From: Prolixibacteraceae bacterium
GTDB lineage: Bacteria; Bacteroidota; Bacteroidia; Bacteroidales; Prolixibacteraceae
NCBI GenBank assembly: GCA_019856515.1
Contig: CP082230.1
Span: 744,001 to 808,000, forward strand
Direction: 5' to 3'
Length of the DNA stretch: 64,000 nt
Shown here: positions 26,863 to 38,000 of the stretch, piece by piece
Position numbering within the stretch: the stretch's first letter is position 1
Layout: each line of letters opens with the position of its first letter
Notes under the pieces: model-generated
What the model saw: only the letters and a program-made list of their open reading frames with translations
Database searches by the model: none
Told to the model about the DNA's origin: nothing
Position numbers and translations under genes: made by a program

Positions 26863-28302
26863 TTATTTTATTTTTAATCCCTGCCAGCGATCAACAGGTT
26901 GGTAGTTTGTATTATTGTAGTCATTCCCTTTTTGGCTATTTTGACATGAAGCATTCCAATCTTTTAGATAGGCTTTCATTTCAGAAACTTTTTCTGGATA
27001 CTGACTTGCAATATTATTCCCCTCAGAACGATCTTCACGAAGATTGTATACCTCTTTTAACTTGCCATCTAATACAACAAACTTTAAGTCGTTGTCAATG
27101 ATAGCACCTTTCCCTTTATACATAAACGGAAGAGGTTTGGGACGTGTTTTAGAAGATCCATTGAACATAGACATCAATGAAACACCATCGACTGGACGAT
27201 CTTCAATATTATTCAGAGCTAATCCATCGACTAATGTAGGTAAGTAATCAAGTGTTGACGAGATGTATTCTGAACGAGTATTGGCTTTTATTGTTCCTGG
27301 CCATACCATAAATGCAGGAACACCAACTCCTCCACAATATAAACTACGTTTACGACCTCTTAATCCAGCAGTAGAACCTTGTCGTGTACCTGCACGTTTT
27401 CTACCTTCTGGACCATTATCACTACAAAAACATATGATCGTATTCTCCAATTCCCCTATTTTCTCAAGGTGTTTTATTAATCGGCCGACTTGATCATCAA
27501 GTGCAGTGACACAGCCATAATAGTTTTGTTCTCCCAAACTATACTGGGAATATCGTGCTTTGTATTCAGGTCCCGCAACAACAGGCTCATGAGGAGCATG
27601 AAACCAAACAACACTAAAGAAAGGTTTATTTTCTTTTTTTGCATTATCTACGAAAGGAAGAACACGATCCATAATTACACGCGAATCATCGCCATCAAGA
27701 TTATCTGTAACACGTTTTCCGTTATGATAATACTCATTCTTCTTGTATCGCTTACCTACTGTAGGATTCCAAGTCGCCACAGCAGATTCAGTGACAAAGG
27801 CATCATCATACCCATGGTGCCATGGTGGACTAAAATTTAAGACTGGCTTTCGTTTTTTTCCCTTTGATGACACTCCCTTAACAACTGTTCCTAAATGCCA
27901 CTTTCCAAAATGGCCTGTTTCATAGCCTTTGTCTTTCAACAAATCAATCAACGTTATTTCTTCTTTTGGTAAATGTCCCACATTGGCAGTATATATTCCA
28001 TATCGGCTATAATGCCTACCCGTAAGACAAGTTCCTCTAGTGGGAGAACATACAGGTCCTCCAGCATAAAAGTTGGTGAAGGTTACCCCCTTTTTAGATA
28101 AAGCATCAAGGTTGGGGGTTTGAATAATTTTATTGCCATTAAACCCAACATCTCCATAACCAAGATCATCAGCCATGATGAGAATTACATTCGGGCTTTT
28201 TTTCGAGTGTGTTCTCTCACTCTTAGATACGCTGTTTTCAGAACTTTTGCACGAAAACAGCATCAATGAGGAGAGTCCAAGGACTGTACAAAGTTGTTTC
28301 AT
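26863..28302 (-). CDS. Family S1 sulfatase (lipoprotein)
   Basis: A 479-aa formylglycine sulfatase. A lipobox-like FSC places the acylated Cys at 18, so it is probably membrane-anchored in the periplasm or at the surface. The metal-binding start is MADDLGYGDVG (43-53). The sulfatase motif CSPTRG begins at C85, the residue converted to formylglycine, with LTGR following. Later FCSDNGPEG supplies further metal ligands. Sulfate ester position cannot be told from motifs. It is 62 nt downstream of a second sulfatase and 6 nt upstream of the GH29 gene. It depends on a maturase (anSME/FGE) that is not in this window. Confidence 0.92.
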   Translation of the reverse strand: MKQLCTVLGLSSLMLFSCKSSENSVSKSERTHSKKSPNVILIMADDLGYGDVGFNGNKIIQTPNLDALSKKGVTFTNFYAGGPVCSPTRGTCLTGRHYSRYGIYTANVGHLPKEEITLIDLLKDKGYETGHFGKWHLGTVVKGVSSKGKKRKPVLNFSPPWHHGYDDAFVTESAVATWNPTVGKRYKKNEYYHNGKRVTDNLDGDDSRVIMDRVLPFVDNAKKENKPFFSVVWFHAPHEPVVAGPEYKARYSQYSLGEQNYYGCVTALDDQVGRLIKHLEKIGELENTIICFCSDNGPEGRKRAGTRQGSTAGLRGRKRSLYCGGVGVPAFMVWPGTIKANTRSEYISSTLDYLPTLVDGLALNNIEDRPVDGVSLMSMFNGSSKTRPKPLPFMYKGKGAIIDNDLKFVVLDGKLKEVYNLREDRSEGNNIASQYPEKVSEMKAYLKDWNASCQNSQKGNDYNNTNYQPVDRWQGLKIK

Positions 28303-28364
28303 TAAAGATAGTTTAGTTCAAAGGCAAGACACAGATGACCTTGCCTTCTTTATGTTGTGTTAGT

Positions 28365-29945
28365 TTATTGAATTAAATCTTTAATTTCACGAAGTTGACG
28401 TCTTTTGGTCATATCACCATAATTCGCCACAGGTTCACCTGGAGTACTTCGACCATTATTGATATATTCTGCCATAAGCAATTCTAGCTCTTTAACCTTA
28501 TCAGGATACATCTTAAGAAGATTATTTGATTCGTAAGGATCTTCCTGCATGTTAAACAGTTGAATCTTTCCTGGATTTTTTACTGGCTTATCTTTAGGGT
28601 CTTTACGACGTGAACCAGCTCCTTCATGTAGAACTAATTTCCAATCTCCTTGACGAATAGAGTAATATCCTCCATCAGAATGATGAATTACCCCTTGACG
28701 CTTAGTGTCATCTACGTTCTTGCCATAAAGAGCTGGTAGAAAACTATAACTATCCTCTCCTTCATTGTTTCCAAGTTGGTCCCCCATTAAATCTGAGACA
28801 GTAGCCAGAAGGTCAGTAGTACACATTAGGTAGTCACTCCTTTTATTTGATTTTACTTTGTTTGGCCAATGTGCAATAAATGGAACATGATGTCCACCCT
28901 CATAAAGTGTCCCTTTGGTTCCACGGAAGAAATAACTAGAGAAGTGATTGTTTTTTTCGAGAAGTTTTAGGTTCGCTTGTGGTGACACGCCATTATCAGC
29001 AGTAAAAATCACAAGAGTGTTATCAAGAATTCCTATTTTGTCGAGTGCTTTCATTACACGCCCAACGGCATAATCAACTTCCATACAAAAATCTCCATGT
29101 GGAGCAACACCACTTTTTCCTTTGAATTGCTTATTCGGAACAATTGGAGAGTGAGGGGCATTTAATGGCATATAAACAAAGAATGGCTTGTCCTTATCTT
29201 TCTTTTGAGTTTGCTCTATCCAAGAGATCGTTTTATCTGTAAAATTAGTTAAGACTTGATTTTGAACAAAGTTCTTGTCAATCCAACCATTACGTGCCCC
29301 AATAAACCCATATTTTTTGAATTCTTTCCTATCCATAATGAGCTCAAAATCGCCCTTCATCTTATCACCTTCGATATAAGCATGAGGTGCCATATTTAAA
29401 GAAGCTGCAATTCCAAAATAGTAATCGAACCCAACACTTAAAGGCCCATTTTTAATTGGTTTCTTTACATCAACATTTTCACCAAATGTCTGTTGTACTT
29501 TCTTTCCATCTACTGATGTCCAATCCATACCTAGGTGCCACTTACCGACACAAGCGGTTTGATAACCTTTTTTCTTTAGATAAGATGCTACAGTTGTTCT
29601 ATTTGGATCAATCAAGTGATCACTATGTCCCTGAAGAACTCCACTCTTCAATCGAGTTCGCCAACAATAACGACCAGTAAGAATTCCATATCGAGTTGGT
29701 GTACATACCGATGAGTTGGTATGTACATCAGTAAACATCATTCCACCTTTAGCCATCTGATCTAGATTGGGTGTTGGGAATTGACATTTTGGATTGAAAG
29801 CTTTTACATCACCATACCCCATGTCATCTGCAAGAATGTAGACTATATTAGGTTTTTTCTTATTCTTCTTTGCTTCAGCCATTTTTGGCATTGCAAGTCC
29901 CGTCATTAGTAAACCTAAAGAGGCATACAACTTTATACTCTTCAT
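28365..29945 (-). CDS. Family S1 sulfatase (secreted)
   Basis: A 526-aa sulfatase with a signal peptide (about 1-25). Metal-binding LADDMGYGDV (38-47), sulfatase motif CTPTRYG with the modified Cys at 81, LTGRY, and FTADNGVS (about 315) are all present. The aryl-/galactosamine-6-sulfatase-like architecture is typical of marine PULs. It lies 5 nt after the GH141-like gene and 62 nt before the next sulfatase, so it belongs to the same transcript. The two sulfatases are clearly different in sequence and probably act on different sulfate positions. Confidence 0.92.
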   Translation of the reverse strand: MKSIKLYASLGLLMTGLAMPKMAEAKKNKKKPNIVYILADDMGYGDVKAFNPKCQFPTPNLDQMAKGGMMFTDVHTNSSVCTPTRYGILTGRYCWRTRLKSGVLQGHSDHLIDPNRTTVASYLKKKGYQTACVGKWHLGMDWTSVDGKKVQQTFGENVDVKKPIKNGPLSVGFDYYFGIAASLNMAPHAYIEGDKMKGDFELIMDRKEFKKYGFIGARNGWIDKNFVQNQVLTNFTDKTISWIEQTQKKDKDKPFFVYMPLNAPHSPIVPNKQFKGKSGVAPHGDFCMEVDYAVGRVMKALDKIGILDNTLVIFTADNGVSPQANLKLLEKNNHFSSYFFRGTKGTLYEGGHHVPFIAHWPNKVKSNKRSDYLMCTTDLLATVSDLMGDQLGNNEGEDSYSFLPALYGKNVDDTKRQGVIHHSDGGYYSIRQGDWKLVLHEGAGSRRKDPKDKPVKNPGKIQLFNMQEDPYESNNLLKMYPDKVKELELLMAEYINNGRSTPGEPVANYGDMTKRRQLREIKDLIQ

Positions 29946-29950
29946 ATATA

Positions 29951-32173
29951 TTATTTTTTTATCTCTGCTAAAGCTTTATTATCTTCTAACAAATATTTCT
30001 GAGGATAGTCTTTAGAGACACCATAATTAGAAATAGAAACATCAAATGGTTTGAATCCTATTTTTTTGATTAATTTCTTGTTTTTCATACGGTAATCAAA
30101 ATGCTTAAGATCTGTAAATTTAGGATCCATAATCACAGCGTGTTCCTCTATACCATTCTTCTGTTTCAAAGCAACATCTTCTTTCGCATTAGGCCAGTAA
30201 TAGCAATTATAGTCCATCTGATACTCATAAGGAATTGATTTCTTTCCTTCCTTATGGACAAACATTCGTCCCCACTTAAATGTCGTATTCGGAACATACT
30301 TGTCTGATGTATTGTAGAATATATTGTGTGATATCGAAGAGGTAGGTTCAAAATATTGTTGCGGATATGCCCTAAAGTGGATGCCTTTACCACAGTTGAT
30401 CAGTATATTGTTTTCTATTGTATTAATACCTTTATGGATAATCCCAATATTCTTTACATTTACCAAAAGATTGTTGCAGATCAATGTACCATCTTGCCAA
30501 TCATCAGTACGAATACCAACATAAGGGATATCATACAGATAGTTGTTTCTAACAACATTACCTAACCCAGCTCCTGATACATTTAGACTTGAGCCATCGC
30601 TAAGCTTCAATAGAGTACGTTCTACACGATTGTATTCTATGATATTGTTACGAGCATGTAAGAAAGGAGCATATCGCTGAATGATCGTTTTAGTACTGTC
30701 AATATTAGGCATAACTTCTCCCCAACGAATAGTACGCGAGGCTTCATCAAAATTACATTCATCCTTTAAAAGGATCTGACATCTGACTCCACAAATCCCA
30801 ACAGCTTTTCTTGGAACATCATGGATATAATTATGAGAGATTACATTCCCTCCACTCTGCCAAGCGAAGATGGCATGACCATGATATACAATCTGACCAC
30901 AATGATGAATAATGTTATTTGTAATGGTATTGTCTTTGTTCACGTCCTTCGTTCCAGGTCCATATCCAGCAAGCAGGATTCCCATATGCCCAACATAATC
31001 AATCAGGTTTCTCTCTATCTTGATGTTTTGTGCATGAAGATCTAGTCGCATCGCACTACCTCCACTATTGGTAAAATGACATGCTTCTACGCCACAACTT
31101 TCAGCTCCACGAAATCTTAATAGTGCATTTCCATAATCGAAAGTATCCCAATCATGCTGGATCCCCCAACCTTTTCTATTTTTATACCAAACGGTACGAT
31201 CACCATGAGTGAAAGTCAATCCTTTAAAATAGATATTCTTAGCAGGTGTGTCTTTAGGTAGATCATAATTTACTTCACCTTCAACTTTCACTAACTCCAT
31301 TAATTGTGGTGCAAAGATCGTCTTAGATGGTGTTCCAGATTTTGGCCAATAGTAAATCTTTCTCGATTGGGTATTTACACACCATTCACCAGGTTCATCT
31401 AAATAGTCTACCACATTTTCAACCCATGCATAACGATGTTTTCCACTTGAGAAAGGTAATGCATTAGCTTCATAAGCTAGATATGCTATTTTCTTCTCCA
31501 TATCCACAGATTCTAACTGAATCATATTAATATTCCATGGTACTGGATTAAAGAATACTTCTACATCTGACAAATTACTCCAATCTTTGATTTGGTTTGT
31601 AAAAGGAAACATACGAAGATGAATACGATCACGATTATAATAAGTATTCTGACTATCTGCACGACGGACCTCTTCATTTCGTGGCATTTGAAATTTATCA
31701 CTTTTTGCACGAGACAACCGATGATCTCCATCAAAAAGAGTACGGAAACTTTTAAGTCCTGTAGGCATATTGGCTACCCACAATTTCCCTTTTGCAGCTT
31801 TAGGAGTTCCTTTAGGATATCTTTTCACTTTTGTCCATTTGGCTATATTCTTACCAGAAGACAATATAGGCTCTTCATCTTGATAAGCTGCAAAAGTCAA
31901 TTTTTTGCCACTCTTCAAAGTATGAGGTAAGCCTAAAACTAATGTATGGTTAAGCTGATATCTTCCTCCTCTTAGATATACGGTGATATCTTCATTAGGT
32001 TGCTTTCGAACAAGATATTTAACTCGTTGAGATACTTTCTGAAGACTTTTATATGGAGCCTCAAGAGTCCCCTTTGCTTTATCATTTCCATTTGGAGAGA
32101 CATAGATTTGATTCTCTGCTCTGGTTGACAAAATTCCCATTAATGCAATGAGTAGAATAAAACATTTCTTCAT
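29951..32173 (-). CDS. GH141-like right-handed beta-helix protein
   Basis: A 740-aa secreted protein with signal peptide (about 1-19). It opens with IYVSPNGNDKAKGTLEAPYKSL, followed by LRGGRYQLNHTLVLG and an ISSGK/WTKV-type segment, which is the usual start of GH141 proteins (known activities: alpha-L-fucosidase and xylanase). The middle and end are parallel beta-helix coils rich in Asn (NKDNTITNNIIHHCG; GNVVRNNYLYDIPYVGIRTDD). Assignment to GH141 rests on this overall text and is not proven; a lyase of similar fold is the alternative. It is the first gene of the GH141-sulfatase-sulfatase-GH29 run, with only 5 nt to the next gene. Confidence 0.75.
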   Translation of the reverse strand: MKKCFILLIALMGILSTRAENQIYVSPNGNDKAKGTLEAPYKSLQKVSQRVKYLVRKQPNEDITVYLRGGRYQLNHTLVLGLPHTLKSGKKLTFAAYQDEEPILSSGKNIAKWTKVKRYPKGTPKAAKGKLWVANMPTGLKSFRTLFDGDHRLSRAKSDKFQMPRNEEVRRADSQNTYYNRDRIHLRMFPFTNQIKDWSNLSDVEVFFNPVPWNINMIQLESVDMEKKIAYLAYEANALPFSSGKHRYAWVENVVDYLDEPGEWCVNTQSRKIYYWPKSGTPSKTIFAPQLMELVKVEGEVNYDLPKDTPAKNIYFKGLTFTHGDRTVWYKNRKGWGIQHDWDTFDYGNALLRFRGAESCGVEACHFTNSGGSAMRLDLHAQNIKIERNLIDYVGHMGILLAGYGPGTKDVNKDNTITNNIIHHCGQIVYHGHAIFAWQSGGNVISHNYIHDVPRKAVGICGVRCQILLKDECNFDEASRTIRWGEVMPNIDSTKTIIQRYAPFLHARNNIIEYNRVERTLLKLSDGSSLNVSGAGLGNVVRNNYLYDIPYVGIRTDDWQDGTLICNNLLVNVKNIGIIHKGINTIENNILINCGKGIHFRAYPQQYFEPTSSISHNIFYNTSDKYVPNTTFKWGRMFVHKEGKKSIPYEYQMDYNCYYWPNAKEDVALKQKNGIEEHAVIMDPKFTDLKHFDYRMKNKKLIKKIGFKPFDVSISNYGVSKDYPQKYLLEDNKALAEIKK

Positions 32174-32544
32174 AATACTTTTTTATTGGTCCTTTTTGAT
32201 AGTTTAACGATAGTCCTTATCATCATAAATTATATATGGACAATGTAGCATCAAGTAAGTTAAATAAGTATCACAAATAGCACATGAATATTATTATAAT
32301 TATAGATTAAGTCCCAAAATATATAAACCTCTACATTCATAGATTTCACACTAGACAATCGATGAAATAAGCATGCAAACTGTTACATTTTTCTATGACC
32401 CACGTTACATATCTCAATAAAAGATTAGATCAATTTAACAATATACTTACTCAAAAAGTAACATTGAAAGATATGTATTATTTAATCTACTAACATTCAG
32501 ACTTGACACAAGTCTATTTCTCTATGGTTTAATACATATAAGAG
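32174..32544. promoter_or_regulatory. Leader region of the GH141-sulfatase operon
   Basis: About 370 nt without a gene upstream of the GH141-like start, bounded on the far side by a 50-bp palindrome. A short direct repeat GATAGT-TTAAC-GATAGT lies about 30 nt before the start codon and could be an operator; no consensus -7 box is certain. Confidence 0.3.
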
Positions 32545-32594
32545 AAAAGTGTGTTCTAGTATTTCATTTAAATGAAATACTAGAACACACTTTT
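32545..32594. terminator. 50-bp perfect palindrome
   Basis: Two 25-bp arms meet at TTTAAA without a loop, with all 25 pairs complementary. It lies 59 nt beyond the end of the orphan T9SS tail on the minus strand, where a terminator would be expected. It is unusually long and perfect for a terminator. Confidence 0.75.
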
Positions 32595-32653
32595 TAGAGC
32601 TTCAATTAAACACCTACCGTATTGTAATTTATCCAAGTGAAGGAGTTAACTCA

Positions 32654-32911
32654 CTATGTGAAGACTATTTTCTGCGATTTACCTGATGATTGGTTTCGGA
32701 TAATATACACACCCGCTCTCACAGACAGTATAATCGGTTTTGATCGATCAACATACCGAAAAGTGGCAACTATTTTTCCACAAAGGTTAATTATGTAGTA
32801 AATATGAGACTGAGAGTTATTCTGTCCAATCTCAAACTCATTTATTACTGGATTAGGATGGACCATAAATCCAATTTCATCATTATATTTAAAGTAATTC
32901 CCCTCTTCCAT
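32654..32911 (-). CDS. Orphan T9SS C-terminal sorting-domain ORF
   Basis: An 85-aa frame that is almost only a type IX secretion sorting domain: HPNPVINEFEIG, IYYIINLCGKIVATF, and VRAGVYIIR with a final KIVF. It has no signal peptide, so it cannot be exported by Sec and then T9SS on its own. An in-frame TAG lies just upstream of the ATG. The likeliest reading is the 3' remnant of a larger secreted enzyme gene of PUL 2 that has been deleted. A small intact gene is the alternative. Confidence 0.6.
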   Translation of the reverse strand: MEEGNYFKYNDEIGFMVHPNPVINEFEIGQNNSQSHIYYIINLCGKIVATFRYVDRSKPIILSVRAGVYIIRNQSSGKSQKIVFT

Positions 32912-33040
32912 GATGTACTGCTAATTTAATCATCTAATTTTGTTTAACCACCGTTCCATAAAAGCATATAAACATCGTCATAGTATAAAACAATCAAGAT
33001 TAAATAACCTCCTTAATACCAAACAACTAACCTTAAACTA

Positions 33041-33115
33041 TTCATATATATACTCCCATAATTTTATTTCCTCTTATACCAAGAGAACGTAAAATTATGG
33101 GAGTATATATATGAA
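33041..33115. terminator. Long perfect inverted repeat after SusD
   Basis: Arms of 26 bp (33041-33066 and 33090-33115) are perfectly complementary, and an inner CTCTT/AAGAG stem sits in the loop. It lies about 170 nt downstream of the SusD stop on the minus strand. It may terminate or attenuate the SusCD transcript, or be a mobile repeat. Confidence 0.75.
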
Positions 33116-33281
33116 TGCCTTCCTTCTCCAACACTTGAAATAGATTTGAGAAAACATTTAAAGGCAGTCACACTCTCAATTCTTCGGAGCAATCATGCCT
33201 GATTACTCCGAAGCTACCATTAAAGTCCTTATTCTTAACTATTAAGTTGAAAGAGAATGGAAGGCAATAAGTAATCTATTA

Positions 33282-35024
33282 TTAGTAATTTGGATTTTGA
33301 AATTTAAACCCTGGATTTCTATTCATTTCCGCATATGGTATTGGGAATAGATTATGATGTATGACAATGTTTTCAGCTGCTGGAGATTTCTTTGTGTCAT
33401 CAAGCTTTGCTTGAATCCCTAAAGCACACTGCTGGAAATAAGTATAGTTCTTTGCATCTTCTCCAGATTTTCCATACATTTTTAATTCCTGAACCTCACT
33501 CACTAAACGGCCCATTCTTACAGCATCAAATCGAGTTTGTCCCTCATAACATAACTCCCACTTACGCTCTTGGTAAATAATGTCTACCATTTCTGCTTGC
33601 GTTAATGTCTCAGAAACATCTGCAGGTTGTAATGAAACAGGATATCTCACCCCAATTGGTGCAGCCATATCAGCAGAAATAGTAGAACCATTTCTTGCTC
33701 TAGATCTAATTATATTCACATATTTTGCTGCATTTACTTGATCACCTAATTCATTATAGGCTTCAGCTAAAACAAGCAAAATATCACCATAACGTAATAG
33801 TACTTGATTTTGTCCATGCTCAAAGTAACAAGGTGATGCGGACTTAAATTTCACAAAAGAAAAATCCTTCGGAGCAACAATGTTCTCAAGTTTTTGACCA
33901 CTTTTCGCCCATTTATTGACATTTATGCTGATAAGCATACGAGGATCTGAGTTGGCATAATCAAGATCATCTGCAGTATATGACTGAATAAACGATTCAA
34001 CAAAACCATTTGCAGTGTTCACTTTCTGCTTACCAGATGTTGGCATATTACTTGCACCAAATATACCTGACATTGTTGAACATGAAAATCCTCTTTGTGA
34101 ATTATCATCCGTTAACTGCAACTCAAAAAGGGATTCTTTTCCATTTTCATTGTCATAAAAGAATGGAGCTTCATAATCATCCTCTAGACCAACATTGGCT
34201 CCGGTATTGGAAAATTCAACAAGTTTCTCTGCATATTCCTTAGCTTTTGTATAATACTCATCCTCATTAACCCAATCATACTTATTAATATCTAAGTTCC
34301 ATGAGTCATTCAATTCAGAATGGCGTTTACAAGAAGCTGCAGTTAAATAAACTTTTGCTAACAATCCATACGCTGCTCCTTTAGTCACTCTCCCTAAATC
34401 AGCCGATTTGTATGTGGGGGTTAAACTGGATCCATTTTTAAAATATAACCATTCACATCCAAATTCAAGATCTTTGATGATTTCATTATATACTTCACGA
34501 ACTGAAGAACGTCCAATAAAAAAGTCATCAGATGAAGTTGATTCTTTAAAATTCAAAGGTACTGCTCCAAACAGGCGCACCAAACCAAAATAACTGTATG
34601 CTCTTAAAAATTTCGCTTCAGCTATAAATCTATTTTTCTCCTCTTCTGTAAAATTAAGCACTTCATCTCCCATCTTTGAAATTCGATCAATAGCAAAATT
34701 TGCTCTCTCAATAGTTATAAAGTAACCAGAATAGATATTCTTGAACTGTCCTGTATTAGAGGTAAAAGTATAGAGATTAAGATTTTCATTCGACCGTTTC
34801 GAACCACTGACACTTGTACCAAGATCTTTGTAAAGATGAAGATCCATATAAGGAGTATTGATACGGTGTAACATTTTTCCATATACTCCATTTACAGCAG
34901 TCAATGCTTGATCTGCATTGTTAAAATAAGTATCTGGATTAATGAATGATTCTGGATGTTCTTCTAAAAGTGAGTTACAAGAAGAAAGGAACAATGTAAT
35001 GATTGCGATATATATAAATTTCAT
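33282..35024 (-). CDS. SusD/RagB-family glycan-binding lipoprotein
   Basis: Surface lipoprotein of 580 aa with lipobox LSSC (Cys 16). SusD features: NNADQALTAVNGVYGKML near the N-terminus, FLRAYSYFGLVRLFG in the TPR region, LLVLAEAYNELGD with YVNIIRSRAR, and the closing ERKWELCYEGQTRFDAVR and LFPIPYAEMNRNPGF. It is longer than the SusD of PUL 1 and dissimilar in detail, suggesting a different ligand. It starts 13 nt after the SusC stop codon and forms the import pair of PUL 2. Confidence 0.95.
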   Translation of the reverse strand: MKFIYIAIITLFLSSCNSLLEEHPESFINPDTYFNNADQALTAVNGVYGKMLHRINTPYMDLHLYKDLGTSVSGSKRSNENLNLYTFTSNTGQFKNIYSGYFITIERANFAIDRISKMGDEVLNFTEEEKNRFIAEAKFLRAYSYFGLVRLFGAVPLNFKESTSSDDFFIGRSSVREVYNEIIKDLEFGCEWLYFKNGSSLTPTYKSADLGRVTKGAAYGLLAKVYLTAASCKRHSELNDSWNLDINKYDWVNEDEYYTKAKEYAEKLVEFSNTGANVGLEDDYEAPFFYDNENGKESLFELQLTDDNSQRGFSCSTMSGIFGASNMPTSGKQKVNTANGFVESFIQSYTADDLDYANSDPRMLISINVNKWAKSGQKLENIVAPKDFSFVKFKSASPCYFEHGQNQVLLRYGDILLVLAEAYNELGDQVNAAKYVNIIRSRARNGSTISADMAAPIGVRYPVSLQPADVSETLTQAEMVDIIYQERKWELCYEGQTRFDAVRMGRLVSEVQELKMYGKSGEDAKNYTYFQQCALGIQAKLDDTKKSPAAENIVIHHNLFPIPYAEMNRNPGFKFQNPNY

Positions 35025-35037
35025 GATATGTCTCTCC

Positions 35038-38000
35038 TTAGAATTTAATGTTAATACCTGCAGTGAAGTTCATCGTTTTAGGATAGTTTCCTTTATCAAT
35101 ATTTCGAACTTCTGGATCATAACCACTATAATTAGTCCAAGTATATAGATTCTCACCTTTAAAATAGACACTTAACCCACTAAGACTCATTGATTTTACT
35201 AATTTACGAGGAAAATTATATCCAATATTCACAGATGATAAACGAATATATGATCCATCTTCAACATAAGTATCAATCAACCCTCTCATATTTCGGACTC
35301 CAGGTACTGGTTGAAAGGAATCAGGATTACCAGCATCTATGATTGTACCATCAGCTGCTTTTACTTCTGGTCTCCAAAAATCTAATGCTGAATTTAAACG
35401 ATTGTCAGTAGGTTTATCATATCCTTCCAATTTGGTTTTCATTTCGTTGTATATCTCACCACCATATTTGAATCGGAAACGAACTCCTAATGAAAAGTTT
35501 CCAACTCGAAAGGTGTTAATTAATCCTCCATGAAAATCTGCTTGATTATTTCCAAGCACAACACGGTCTCGATCATCGATGACTACTTTTATTGGTGTTC
35601 CATCTTCAGCATAAACACTTCCTCTTTTATCAACATCTGCAAGCTTACGTTGACCAACTTTCATTACACCACGAAACTTTCCGTTTCTATATGCCTTTAA
35701 TTCTTCTTCATTTTCGATTATACCAACCTGTTTAAACCCATAAAAAGTACCTGACATTTTATCAACTAATTTTATTGAATTGCCATTGATTAAACTATTT
35801 TGACCATAACCCAATTCACGAATAATATTCTCATTACGTGAGATATTGAAATCGGTAGTCCATTGAAAATTCTTGGTTTGAACATTAACAGTAGATAGTG
35901 AAAATTCGACACCTCGGTTTTCTACACAACCAAAATTCTGACGCATTCTTTCAAAACCGATATGTGTTGGCAAAGATACATATTGCAAAATATCTCTATC
36001 CATCTTACGATAAACATCCATAACAATTGATATCTTTCCATCATTAAATCCCAAATCCATTCCTAAGTTGGTCTGTTCTGATGTCTGCCATTTTAATTCT
36101 GGATTTGCAAGGTTCTTAACGTATAAACCTGTTACAATTCTCCCATTAAAACTATAATTATCAAAACCGGTATTTGTTAGAGACTCATAATTACTGACTC
36201 TCTGGTTACCTGTCTGTCCATAACTAACTCTCAACTTCCAATTAGAAAGAAACTTAGCATTTTTTAAGAAATTCTCTTGATTGATTCTCCATGCAAAAGC
36301 ACCTGATGGAAAATATCCCCACTTATTGCCAGCTCCAAATCGAGATGCCCCATCTGCTCTTATAGACCCTGTAATAATATACTTGTCATTATAGACATAA
36401 TTCATACGTCCGATATACGATACCAATCCACCATCGACCTTTCCAGAATAAGGTGTTCCAGGAAGAAGACCAACACTAATATTGGCTGTATTTAGTTCAT
36501 TAATACCAAACACCTTACTTTCCACACCAAAATTCTCTGAATAATATTTCTCCGTAGAGAAGGCTCCCATCAAATTAAGACTATGTTTCTTAGCAAATGT
36601 ATTTGCATAGTTCAATTGGCTTGTATGAACCCCTTTTACATTTAATTTTGTTTGAAGTTTTGCCAATCCTTTTCGGCTTTTCCCCATAGCAGTTGTTGTG
36701 GGATAGAACGCTTCACTCTTCACAGAATTAATCGATCCACCTAAACTCAACTTATAATAGAAATGCTTAGTAAAAGAATACTTTAGCCCCACACTACTTA
36801 TCGATTGCAATACTTTACTCTTATTCGTTACATCAACTGCAAATCGATAAGGGTTTCTCAAATCACTTAATTCTTCCCCTGTATCCTCATTAACCAGTTC
36901 CCCTGGAAGATAATCAACCTTACGAGATGGTGATGCATTGACAACTTGCTTGACAACACCAGCACTCACTTCTGAGCCATTATGTTTTGTATCCACTCCA
37001 TTAGTTTCTGTATAACTAGTCTTCTCAAGAAAGTCAACTGCAAGTTTTCCAAATTCTAACTTTAATTTAACATCAGCAAGATATCTTTTAAGATCATTAT
37101 TGGGGATAATACCAGTATTCTCAAAATATGACGTATAGGCATTGTATTTGAACTTCTTTACACCACCACTAAAACCAACACCGTAGTTCTGAGTTTTTCC
37201 GATACCATAAAGTTCATCTTGCCAATCCGTATCAATTCGGTTTGGATTTATTGTATCTCTGTATGCTTCTGCATTAGGGAAATTTGGATTTTCCCGAATT
37301 CCTTTCCAGAAACCATGAAAAGTCGGATCTGTATTTAACAATGAGTCTGGAGCTGTATTTGTTTTATTAAACTCTTTCCAATATCGATTATATTCAGCAT
37401 GCTCTAGTGAATTCATCAAATCTAATCGACGGTCAATACGACGTACACCATACTTCGCATTCACAGTTATCTCATTCTTACCTGCTTTACCACTCTTAGT
37501 TGTAATAAGAATAACACCATTAGCTCCTCTAGCACCATAAATTGCAGTTGATGAAGCATCTTTCAAGACTTCAACGGATTCAATAGTTGCAGGATCAATA
37601 TTCCCTAATGGATTTTGGTTATCATTTCCGGGAATACCTGTTTTCATACCAACAGGAGAATCATCAATTGGGAAACCATCAACAACATAAAGAGGTGCGC
37701 TACTTGCTCCAATGGAATTCCCACTACGAATATTTACGTTCAAACTAGCACCTGGACCTCCTTCTGATGTCTCAATAAAAACACCTGCAACTTTCCCTTG
37801 TAATGCAGAAACGACATCAGGGTTAGGAGTATTATTAAGTTCTTCAGATTTTACAGAAGAAACAGATCCAGACAGGTCACTCTTTTTTATTGAACCGTAA
37901 CCAATAACAACTGTTTCGTCAAGTTCTGTCGTCATCGTTTCTAAGGCAACATCTAACACGGAACGACCTTTTACTGCGACACTTTTTCTTTTATATCCGA

